DNA from: Phaffia rhodozyma
Taxonomy: Eukaryota > Basidiomycota > Tremellomycetes > Cystofilobasidiales > Mrakiaceae
Length of the DNA stretch: 64,000 nucleotides
Assembly (NCBI GenBank): GCA_014706385.1
Contig: JACGZH010000007.1
Span: 1,309,501-1,373,500 of the forward strand
Reading direction: 5' to 3'
This document shows, piece by piece, positions 36,901 through 47,507 of the stretch. The notes under the pieces are model-generated. The model did no database searches. It had not been told where the DNA came from and saw only the letters and a list, made by a program, of their open reading frames with translations. The translations under genes were made by a program, and so were the position numbers. Each line of letters begins with the position of its first letter. The stretch's first letter is position 1.

Positions 36901-39093
36901 CTCCAGATAGGGTTCACGCTCTTCAAGAAGCTCTCTACAGTAGCTGCCGATAAGATCTCGCCCACCACCTATTTAATCCATGCGTTTGAAGCAAAATCAA
37001 AAGGAAAAGCTTGTAAGTTGTTGCCTGAAGAGAAGATGGGGTGATGCTGGAGCGAACAGAGGAGGAATGCTCACATTAGTCCTGTCCAGACAATCCAAGC
37101 AATTAATTCTCATGACTCCCTTCTGCTCTTCCACCACCCCCCTTCCACCTTTTCCAAAGTCCACAACTGTCCAACCGTCTTCCTCTAACGCATTTCGCAC
37201 ACCCTCGACCCTTCTGACACCTTGTCTGACAGACTCAACTCCACCTACTCGAACGGCGCCATGGAAGTCAAAATTTGTGATAGAAGCAAGAGGTGGAGGA
37301 GGCTTCGAAGCGTTGTAGACGCGAAGGTGGTTGTTGTAGTTTGTGGTCAAAATTACTTCGTTATCTTTTTGTCCCAGCAGGCTATGATGCAAGTTAAAAT
37401 GATGTTGAAAGTCAATCAGTGACTGCCAGCTCGTTCTTTACTCTGATCAACGACGATTGTATTCGATCAAAAGAGAAGAAAACTGACTTGACTGCATGGA
37501 CCGATCCATACACATGCACCAACTCGTCGAAATGTTTTTCGAACGCCAGTTGAGCAGCTGACATCGGTCTTGTGATCTGGATTTTTTGTCCAAAGGTTTG
37601 GAACCCAGCTTGTTCCCAGAACAAAGGAACGCTTCCTCTAAGCTGTGTCCATGATAGGGATATGTCATCGACAGTAAGAATAGTTTCCGTCTGTCAGGAT
37701 GAACAGATCGAAGATGTTAGACGGATAGAAGTTGCGAGTGATAGATCATGAGATTCATCCACGGAGAAGGCCGGAGCGAGGGAAGAGTAGAAGTGACAGA
37801 GAGTATTAGAGCGAGAGAGATACGCGTGTTTACTGTCAGTTTAGAGGCTTTTTGACGCGGTTGTTGATACTGCTGACGACTTGCCTCTACAAAATTGGCC
37901 ACGTTACCATCATCATCAATTCCTCTGGTGTTGAACCTGGTTCCGGCTCTGCGCCAACTCAATCTAGAAACCAAGGCGAGCGTCATCGGTTTCGAGAGCT
38001 GTGGGAGTGGTATTGTCGCCATCTGAACAAATCCTTGGATAACGGGAATCTATGAACAGTATGATAGGACATCGTCTAAAATCAAAACCGGGTCGCGCTC
38101 GATAGATAGAGGACTAGTCTTAGACATTCATGAGATGTCGAACTACGAAGAGGTCAATAGGACGTACCAAGAACCCATAACGATCAAATTCGTCTGCCTC
38201 TTCTTCTTCTAATCCATCTCTCCATTCTCGCAGCCCACCTAACATATACTCGTTCCAGACAAACCTCCTATCCTCGTTCATACCCTCCTTGCCACCTTCT
38301 TCTACACTGGTCCCTTCCCTCTCATTCCTCTTGACCCTTTCCTCTAGTCTACTACTCAAGTCCCAGTCGCCTCTATCTGCGAAAAAGAATGAGCCAGCTT
38401 CCAAGATCTTTTTTGTTCCCTGAAGAGGGTGTTCGAAAAGAGATTGAGGAGAGGGTGATGGATTGGGAGAAGCGTATGAGGGATTGGTCGAGACCGATTC
38501 GTCGTATGGGTCCACATATGAGTTGGTATTGGCGACCGGAGAAAGAAATAGTTCGCTATCCCATGAAGAAGTTGTGAGGGAATGGAAGAAAACTGATGTG
38601 ATCTTGGATACAGGTTCTTCTTGGCTCGTGCTGCAGTTAAAGGGAAATAAGATATACAAAAGTGTTTCTTTTTAGGAAGCGTTTGAGCAGTCCTTGCCTC
38701 GAGAATATCCAACGAACCTAGTAACCGGTCTGACATTTCCGACTGATCTGCTCCCTGAGATTAAGCACAGAAAAATCTCTGGTGTTGGACTAGAGGTTGT
38801 GCTCGATCCGCCTCCGCCTCCCACCAAGCCTATGATGCCGACGATATCTTGGCTCCATTGAACACAATCGTCCAGTTCAAGTTCTGAAACGGGAATAAAC
38901 TCAACCACCGCGGTGTATGCGTTGGAATCAGAAGGATGACTAAACACGAGAGCTTTGGGTGCATCAAGGCTGGGAAGAAGAATGAGAAGTCGATTTGGAG
39001 ACGATCGTTTGATATCTGAAAGTTGGAAAGACGTATTTGGTCAGTCTGATGCAAGGAATGATCGGATCCAAGCCACTACTTACAGAGCCGCAT
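33933..39093 (-). CDS. INP52: Synaptojanin-like inositol polyphosphate phosphatase (SAC1 + 5-phosphatase)
   Basis: Fungal Inp51/52/53-type bifunctional phosphoinositide phosphatase acting in endocytosis and actin patch dynamics. ATG 39093-39091; a tiny first exon joins as MRLYIKRSSPNRLLILLPSL, a typical synaptojanin start. The SAC domain includes IVGIIGLV, FADRGDWDL, FVWNEYML, SRLSWRRAGTRFNTRGIDDD and GNVANFVE. Its active site CX5R(T), NCLDCLDRTNV, lies about 37,070-37,110 and is intact. The 5-phosphatase domain (about 36,250-34,270) shows VWERNIISTLANRPNKKDDY, MSGNKGGVAIRMDIFDSSF, IIWAGDFNYRIDMSNEDVRD (rebuilt across an intron), RIPAWTDRILYRG and SDHRPVFSLFE. The short tail ends NPWIEGS*, stop at 33935-33933. 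About twenty short introns. Both catalytic centres look complete, unlike yeast Inp51, whose SAC domain is inactive. Which paralogue it equals is uncertain; INP52 is a best guess. Confidence 0.85.
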
Positions 39094-40057
39094 GATGGAT
39101 GTGTCAACTGTTTAGATCAGACGGCGAGACGGATCGTGAGTCTTTGATCGACTGCAGCTGACTGAGTTTGGTTTGAAATAGGAAGCTGGTCGATGGCTTA
39201 TATGCTCTGGATACGATGGATGACGAAGAAGAAAGAAGAGAAGAGATAACGAGATGAATGATAAAGTAGATAGAAAATAAAATAAAAATACCGCCTTAGC
39301 TCCATCAAATTCTTCCTTACCTATCATCTCATCTCGTCTCGTGTTATGCCATGCCATGCCATGCCATGCCATGCCGTCTGATGGAATGTTGCCTCTTGCT
39401 CACATGCTCGCCATTACAACCAATGTTTTTCTTGGTCGGCTCGTCGAGATGTCGGTTTCGTGTTCAAGAGACTCTTCTACCGTCTAGCCGCTCATCCTGT
39501 TCACTGAACAATGTCTCGCGAATATTGACGCAAGCCAGTCTCTCTTCAGATTTACTCATCAATCTTTCGTAGGTAATCATTTATACCACACTGGTCAACC
39601 CTTCCTGGTCTTCTCGACATCTGGATTCCCTAACTCCTTCTGTCTTGCCTCTCCGCTCCGATGAGGTCAAGAAACCGTATCGAAAAAGTCGATTGATCGA
39701 GCATTCTGAGCGTATTCTTCCTTTCTCAGGGTCTCCTCCATCTTCTCATCCTTTATGACGCTCGCAACTCTCTCGGCCTGCAAACCAGCATCATACATGA
39801 TCCCAATCCGTGCGACTTGAGCAATTGGAATCCTTGAGTACGACCACTGTGCTCAATACATCCAGTGCTCTCTCTGCTGTGCTATCAAACACCAAATTTG
39901 AAGAAAAAAAATCAATCATATAATATATAATACGCCGCTTACCTAATCCGCCCTGGATCCGGCACATGGCTATAACCGAGATCACCTGTTCAATCCATCA
40001 GCTCGGTCGATTCTGTTTGCTCCTTCCGTCTGATCTTCCATCTCGTCTAGGATAGAC
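39094..40057. promoter_or_regulatory. Divergent INP52/PrpD upstream region
   Basis: About 960 nt without a supported gene. It contains the ATGCC pentanucleotide repeat at 39346-39375 and pyrimidine-rich sequence nearer the PrpD start. Short open frames here have no family features. Confidence 0.5.
39346..39375 (+). repeat. (ATGCC)6 tandem pentanucleotide repeat
   Basis: Six perfect ATGCC units in the divergent upstream region. Pure, so likely length-variable between strains. Confidence 0.95.
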
Positions 40058-43034
40058 ATGCTATCACTTAGGTCACTCCGCTCGAATATCAACAAGACTG
40101 TTCCTCTCCCAATCCATCCTCTCGTCACTAGGCGTGTCAACATTCGATTCATGTCTTCTTACTCAGCTTCAGGAGAGTCGACTCTGCGTCCTCCTCCAGA
40201 CGAGGTCCTGACTCGGATCGCATCTTATATCCACCAGCCTCCTTCGTTCACGCCTCTAGCCTACCAGACGGCTAGACTCTGCCTGTTGGATACCATTGGT
40301 TGTGGTTTGGAAGGCCTCAGAGTCAGTGGTGAGCTAAGAGCGGTGATGGGTCCAGTCGTCGAAGGAGCGGAACTCTCAAACGGTGAGCACAGGTCTCGTG
40401 ACTTGATCTATAGATGCATTTAAGATGATATCTGAAAGAGTTTTCTTGTGCCCTCTCAGGAGCGAAGGTGATAGGAACGAACTATAAACTTGATCCTGTT
40501 CAAGCGGCGTTCAACATCGGCGCTATGGTTAGTCTCATCCAACTTCTTATAGTTGCGCCATAGTGTTCAAATCCCAGCTCACTTCGAGTCGTTGCGCTCG
40601 ATTTCCTGTCAGATCCGATGGCTTGACTTTGTACGTCAGATCTTGCATCATACTTTCATCGCAATGGACATCCTTCAATTTGTTGAGACATGACATGTTT
40701 TGTTTTGTTTTTGCTTTTGGACAGAACGACTGCTTCTTAGCAGCCGAATGGGGACATCCTTCAGACTCTCTAGGGACCATCTTGGCGATCACTTCTTACC
40801 TCTCTAACACGGATCCATCTAAGAAGTTTACCGTCAAGGACGTCTTGGAAGCAATGATCCAGGCGCATGAAGTCCAAGGTGGTCTTGCTTTGCTCAACTC
40901 ATTGAATAGGGTCGGGTTGGACCATGTAGCATTTGTCAAAATCGCATCGTAAGTGATCTCGCTTCTCATCGTCTCGTTCTGGGTGAGAGATCAAGATAAT
41001 GACTGATTCTGTTTACATGGAGTATCTCTACAGCACGGCTGTTGCCTCCAAACTCATGTTTGTTCCGATAAGCACATAAAAGATTGATCCTATCTAAAAC
41101 TGACAATATGATGATTGCTATCTGGCCTCTGTATTCAGGGGTTTTACTGAGGAGCGGACTATAGATGCTCTCTCGCAAGCCTTCGTTGATGGACAGTCTC
41201 TCAGAACCTATAGGCACGCTCCGGTAAGTACTTTTCGTTTCAATCATTCAGCGTCTGGTAAACAATAGTGACACTGGAATGGATATTGGCGGAACCTTGC
41301 TCGCTTAGAACACGGGACCCCGAAAGAGTTGGGCAGCGGGAGACGCATGCGCTCGAGCTGTCTGGCTTTGCGTAAGCCTTTTCTCCCAGAATTTACCACA
41401 CAAGGATGCATACTCACTGCGTCATCAAGGTTGTTCTGGTCTGGACTACTAATAGTTGATGGTCAAGAAAGGTCAAATTGGCTACCCCTCGGCTCTGACC
41501 GCCAAGAAATGGGGATTCTATGACGTTCTATTTGCCGTGAGTTACCTCTTGAACGCGCGTCCCCTGTTCTACATACCAGCCTAGGAGATCTGAATATTGT
41601 TTTTGGTTGTTGGTTTAGGGCAAGCCATTTGAGTTTCAAAGAGAATTTGGCTGCTACGTGATGGAGAACGTCTTGTTTAAGGTTAGGAATATGTTATACG
41701 TCTGTAAATCGCGCTTCATTCTTGTTCATTCGAATTCGCTGATCTTCTTTGACTTCTTTTTTTTTGGATCCGTGATAGATTTCATACCCTGGTGAGTGGA
41801 GTAAAACCAATTGCAAATCATTGCCTCGAAACTCAACTGACCTTGTAGAACATGTGTGACAGCCGAGTTCCATGCCCAGGTCAGTCTGTTCTTCCGTTCG
41901 ATACATTACCGCCTTGCGCGTATCACTCTAACTCATACGTGCAAGATGACATCGCTACCGTATGTCTTCTTCTGGCTATATTCAGACTGCTGTAGAGGCC
42001 GCACACACATTACATGGTGTCCTCAAGAGCAAGGGACTCTCTTCAGATGATATCAAGTCTGTTAAGATCAGGACGCAAGAAGCCGCTATCCGGATCATTG
42101 ATAAGAGTGGACCACTTCATAACTATGGTGAGTTTTACTGCTTTCCTCTCTCTTTTCTACTACATGAAGCGTTACACTAACCGGATCACATCCGTTGCTT
42201 TGGCGATCCAACAGCTGATAGAGATCATACGTTGCAGTATATGGCTGCCATTCCACTCATCTTTGGAAGGCTAACCACAGAGGACTAGTAAGTCATACCG
42301 ATATCCTGCATATGTTTCTTTATACGAATGTGATTCATGAAGCTGAAATTGAGATGAACTTGCAGTTCGGACGATGTTGCTTCGGATCATAGAATAGATG
42401 AATTGAGAGAAAAGATGGTTTGTGTCGAAGAAAAGCAATTTAGCGTGGACTAGTGAGAAGCTTTGACCTCATCGTCGCATGTTCCGATACTGTGCCCACT
42501 GACTATACTTTTGCGCGCATGGGTGATGTATCTACACTCTGCACGGCTTTCTTCTTTCGTTTAGCTTGGATCCAGAAAAGAGATCGATCGGAAACGCGAT
42601 CACGTTGACTTTGAAAGACGGAACGGTGTTGGATGAAGTTGTGGTTGAGTATCCTGTAGGACATCGAAGAAGAGTTCGTCCGATCTATCACATTTGTCTC
42701 CAACCCTTCTGACCAAAACTGAGAGATGATTTCGTTGATTCTTTCCTTGTCTTGTCTTCTCGTCAGCGAGATGAGGGGACCCCCTTACTACTTGAGAAAT
42801 TCAAGAGGCATATCGTCCCTCACTTCAGCCCTGCTAGACAAGAAGAGTATGGCCTATCTCGCTTTTTCATTCTACTCATCCATTGCTCATCCTGGCCCCG
42901 CGCTGATATCTGGCCTTGAAAACATTGATGATGTTGATGACAATGATAGGATCATGGCAGCGACAGTTGATCTCAAACAACTGGAGCAGATGCCTTTGCA
43001 AGATTTCGTCGATCTATGGATTCCTGAGAAGTAA
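40058..43034 (+). CDS. MmgE/PrpD-family 2-methylcitrate dehydratase, mitochondrial
   Basis: Dehydrates 2-methylcitrate to 2-methyl-cis-aconitate in the propionyl-CoA detoxifying methylcitrate cycle. The N-terminus [20 protein letters not shown], rich in Arg/Ser and lacking acids, is a plausible mitochondrial presequence; a second Met follows at [11 protein letters not shown]. Conserved blocks: [34 protein letters not shown], an 18-nt microexon at 40613-40630 coding IRWLDF, then [87 protein letters not shown], and [20 protein letters not shown], which is split by an intron. The final exon ends [10 protein letters not shown]. More than ten short introns. Family is clear; methylcitrate specificity rests on the [21 protein letters not shown] pattern of fungal Pdh1-like enzymes. 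Confidence 0.88.
40613..40630 (+). other. 18-nt microexon of the PrpD gene
   Basis: Flanked by CAG and GTACGT. Codes IRWLDF, which joins the upstream GAM and downstream NDCFLAAEW of the PrpD active-site region. Confidence 0.85.
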
Positions 43035-43305
43035 ACTGAGCGTTGAGCGACCGAGTTGAGGAAATGAGTATTCATACCGTTGTATTGTCGTTAGCTGTTG
43101 TTATTTCTCCTTTCTTCTCTCTTCTTTCTTCCCTGTACCATTGATGAGTGTTGTCGTCAAGAACGTTTTCCCTCATCTAATCTCTCCGGCATGTATCGTG
43201 AACGGAAAAGAAGGAATGCAAGACATGCAAGGAGAAAGAAGAAGCGACATAAAAATCTGATCGTGTCCGGCCGACCACAGTTGTTGTTCCCTCCGTTACC
43301 TTTGC
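43035..43305. other. Convergent 3' region PrpD/PMT
   Basis: 271 nt between facing stops; T-rich then GAAAAG-rich. No gene seen. Confidence 0.5.
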
Positions 43306-46300
43306 TTATACCGCCGCCTCAATCTCTGCGGCCTCAGCCTCGGCCTCAGCGACCGCCTCCTCTTCCTCCTTTTGATCGTTCTCCAAAGCCTCGGCTACCA
43401 ACTGTTCGGCTTCTACTTTTTCTTCGCCTTCAAGATCCTTGAACGGGATCAAAGGTTCTTCAGCCGCTTTCAATCCGATGGAAGCTTCCAACTTTTCTTC
43501 CCTTCTCTTCTTTTCCTCCTCTCTCGCCAAAGCCTCCGCCTGCCTCTCCTGGATTACAGTAGGAACAAGGGTAGGAGATGGATCCTCGTCGTCGGGTGAA
43601 CCGGTGGCGAGATCGTCAGCACCTCCATGAACCGGAACGCCTTCGTCCCTCCCTTTCTCAAGGATCTGTTGGCCCTGCGCATCGGCTGCTACAGCCGGAT
43701 TTGCGTCGACCTTGGGGTCGAACACGTTCGGTCCCGGTTCGATCTTGACGTTGAGGCTCCCGGCCGTTGTCGATTGGGACTCGATTGGTTCCGGGAACAA
43801 GGGACTGGTCAGAGGCTTGGAGGTGGTGATGTCGTAGTCCGATAGGGAGTCGTGAAAGTCGGCACACGAAAAGTCCCAAGATTTCCTCCATTTGCCGGTT
43901 TCACATTTCGTCTTCGTCCATGGAGACCCGTAGCTTAACGGGCTATATCTTCTGAAACCGACCAACGTGATGATCACGATGACCAACGCGATCGCCAGTC
44001 TAGATTTGGGTCTGATCTTGGAAGTCGCCATGTCGAACAGGACGCAGAGTAGAAGAATGGAGAACCAGAGGGCAGGAAGGTAGTGATGCAGGAAGAGCTG
44101 TCGTTGCATCAGATAGAATGGAAAGTAGTGTAGGAACCAGCCGCCAAGGAGGAAGGCCAAGGTGGAGTCATATCGGACGATCAAAGCTGGGTATGATTAG
44201 TTCAAAGAGGAGCGAGGTATGAACGCTTGATCAATAGTCTTCATCCTGACCTGTGGGACGCGTGATCTCGGTCGAATAAAGAGAAAGTGGACAAACGGTG
44301 GTGTAGGTCTCTGAATCCTCTCTTCGCTCTCAGAATCAACAATCCTCTGAAAGCCATGTACGTAAGAACGGCGAAGGTGCTGCCCCACCAAACGAACGGA
44401 TTACCAATCAAATAGATTTGTCGGTGATCCTTAACCCAGAAGTTCTGTACGTGGTATGTAATTAGACATAAATTGTGGTTATCAGACCCCTTGATCGCTT
44501 CTCTTTTTTTCTTCACGCACAGAGTCTACGAAGAAGGTTGAGGAAGAGGGCAAAAAAGAACACGTACAATTCCTCGACGCATGAAAGGCCAGGACGTAGG
44601 TCTTGAATCATATGCGTGTCTATCGGTCAATCCGGCGTTCGTCCGCCACATCACCGCCTGCAGTTCCAAAAACTTGGACAAGAACCCGGGTCGCTCGTAG
44701 TTGACTCGATCTGCTCCAGATGGTACTGTTTCGTTTCAAGCAACAACAAACGGAGGCGACGGGTAAATGATATATTGCATATCTCACGTTGGATTCCCAG
44801 ATAGATGCAAACTCACAAAGAGGGTTTTCGTTTGTCTCGATATACCACAGTGAATTGTCCAAGGAAGGGTTCTTGTTGCAGGTCACCTCTTGCTGCTCGA
44901 ATCCCCATTCGGGTAGCTTGACCTTATGAGAGAACAAGTAGCAACCGGTGAGCATGTGTCGAAGTCTAAAGTGCGAGCGCAGTGTTCGGAGTTGTTTTCG
45001 GGCAGATTTGTTGGGAGAGTGGGATAGTTCAAAAATAAAGATGTCGTTTCTGTATCAAGATAATCACAGCACAAAGGGACAAGAGGTGTCAGAGTGTCCT
45101 ACAAGAATTCAAATGTAAGTATATATACGAAAGTTCTGACTAACGCATCTCCCTCAAATCCCTCAAACCCGTAACCGCTAACTTCCTGCTGGAAGTCGAC
45201 CTCACTGATTGGCGGTCGGACATCGTGACTGTGGAGTCTCTTTTCGGTTCCTTTGTGAAGAAGCTTCACCTGATCTCCATCCTTTACGTATTTGATTGGG
45301 CCCTCTTGTACGGAATGGGTCGTGTTGACGATAAGCCAGTCATTGTTGTCATCTTTGTGGGGATACAAGGTGATCTGTTGTTCTGAAAGATTGCATGATT
45401 CGTTGTTGTTGTTGTCATCGTCATCATCAGTGTTGTTGTTGGATCAACCTGGGACTACAAATCAAAGGGGTGTCGGAAGGACTTACGTTGAGAGCCGGAA
45501 GGGTAATTATGCGGATGGGAATGGAGGTAACCGCCCTGAGTATTGTAATGTCGGATACTGACGGTCGAGCCATAGGCCACCTCTAGATTTGCACAGACAG
45601 AGAATGTATCATTTTGGTTAGCTTGTCCGTAGCTCTGAGGGCCCTGCCAAAAAAAAAAAGTGAGTCGTCCAAGTGAATGAGTTACACACCGGCAAATGTG
45701 TCGGCCATGCCGTGTCCCCTGAGTGTGTGCTGGAACTCGGAGCTCATGAAACCATCACCTTCTCCGCTAGAATGAAGGAGCCAGAAATGAACTCTGAAGG
45801 TAAACATGTACACCAAGATGGGCACCATGACGAGTCCTGCAAGCCTGGCCACAAAGTGTCTTGCCCACATTCGCGGCTTGACCTTGATGTCTCCCAGAAG
45901 TGTCCATAACTGGATCACCGTCGAGAATCCGACAGTGGCGATAGTGAAGAGGCCTACCCATTTACAACTCGCGACGAAACCTAGATTCAGTCCGGTGGAC
46001 AGAAGCCACCTCCACCACGATCGCTGGAAAGGCGCGTGGGCGTCTTCATTGGAGAATCGGCAGTATGAGAAGATGGTGGTGGCAGTGAAAAAGATGAGTG
46101 GGGAGTCGAGCAAGATTAATCGGGATTGAGCTACGAGCGCATTGTCAAATAGAACAAGCGAAGAGCCGAGTAGGGAGGTAGTTGTGGTGCACGACAGAGA
46201 TCGGAGTGTTAGGTATGTTAACGGGACGAGAGAAACGCCCAAGAGGCCAGGTAGAAGCCGCATCATCACGTAGGGAACAGAGGCATCGTATTCTCTAAAG

Positions 46301-47061
46301 ATGTGCCGTCAGATGAAAGTAGATAAAAGTGTTGGTAGTTCAGCAGATGAAAGGAAGAGGAGGACAAGAAGAAGTTGATATAGCTGACTTTGCGATGTCC
46401 TTAAAGTCGTCGACACCTCCTTGGTAGCCACCGAGCCAGGCGGCGAAGGTGATGAGTAGTTTGGCTAGCGGTGGGTGAACATCCATAAAGAAGGTATGTC
46501 GGATGTACTGCAGATCAAGTGAACAGTAAGCAGTTTGGTTATGTTAGGGACCGGCATGTAAACAGCTAGCATGACTATAGAACCGAGAATGATTACCTTG
46601 GAAGCAAATCCGCCAAAGTGAACTTCATCGAATCTGAAGGAAAGCAAAAGTAGGAAGGTGAGCAAGGCTCAGTATGGTGTACACACAGCAGACTGAGGTG
46701 CAGAAGACGGAGAAGCGAAAGGAAAGAGAAAGAGAAAGAGAAAGAGATATATAAACAGCAAGAGATGAAAAGAAGAAGGAGACAGAACAGAGACATACAC
46801 TACACTTGATGGCTCCCAGATGTTCCATAATCTGACTACCAACGAGAGAGCGACGACGGAAGCGACGAGGAACCACTCTTTCCTCTTGATTTGAGAACCG
46901 AACTTTGCTCCAGCAAGCGAACTGGAAGAAGGCTTGAGGTATGCTGACGGCGAATCATAATGATCTCTTGACCTAGGCTGAAGCAGCCTGGCATCAGCTT
47001 CGTGTATTCTATTTGGCGGAGGAGGTGGTGGTGGAAAGAACGGCGAAGGTTTGGACGCCAT
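43306..47061 (-). CDS. PMT2: Dolichyl-phosphate-mannose:protein O-mannosyltransferase (PMT2-like)
   Basis: ER membrane GT39 enzyme that starts protein O-mannosylation. ATG 47061-47059; the cytosolic N-terminus has a polyproline run (SPFFPPPPPPPNR). First transmembrane segment EWFLVASVVALSLVVRLWNI, then the catalytic loop FDEVHFGGFASK and FFMDVHPPLAKLL. Later blocks: FDNALVAQSRLILLDSPLIF, CKWVGLFTIATVGFSTVIQL; MIR region HSSGEGDGFMSSEFQHTLRG, VAYGSTVSIRHYNTQGGYLH, YPHKDDNNDWLIVN, LHSHDVRPPISEVDFQQEVS; membrane part IYLIGNPFVWWGSTFAVLTY; near the end SPLSYGSPWTKTKCETGKW. I favour PMT2 because the MIR region resembles POMT2/PMT2 proteins more than PMT4, but PMT1 is possible. After the last helix there is an unusual ~170-residue acidic, Ala/Glu-rich tail ending EAEAEAAEIEAAV*. 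Divergent from SCP160. Confidence 0.85.
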
Positions 47062-47507
47062 TGCGGGTTCTCTGAGTTGAGGTAATGGACACGATGGGCA
47101 ACGAGGACGACAAAGAGTAAAGATGATGTTTAGACAGGGAGATGGCAAAGCTGTGCAAAACGTGTTAATTTTGGGATGAACCGGCCTGGTTCGAGAAACG
47201 AACCGCTCATTCGCTTAGTCATCACACTCCTTGAACAACGAACCACCCCCAACAACCTCCAACCGGACCGGTTCATCGCCCTACACGTTAGGGTTATCCA
47301 TCGGTCTGTTTCGCTGGCGCTTTCTCTTTTTCCGTTTTACTTCTGTTTCTTTCTTTTCCATCTCCTTTTCGACATCCAACTCTCGTTCATCTTTCGTACC
47401 GCTCTCGTTGAACATTTCGTCTTGTCTCTCACATCTTTTGTCTTCCCCCGTTCCCGGAACATCTACCTTTCTTACTCGTCAACGGATTAATCGCTCATCG
47501 GACAACT
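47062..47507. promoter_or_regulatory. Divergent PMT/SCP160 promoter with GAACC inverted repeats
   Basis: Holds GAACCGGCCTGGTTC at 47178-47192 (GAACC/GGTTC arms) and the palindrome AACCGGACCGGTT at 47261-47273, with further GAACC half-sites between them. CGTTAGGG (the reverse of CCCTAACG) lies at 47286-47293. The SCP160-proximal part is pyrimidine-rich. Confidence 0.55.
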
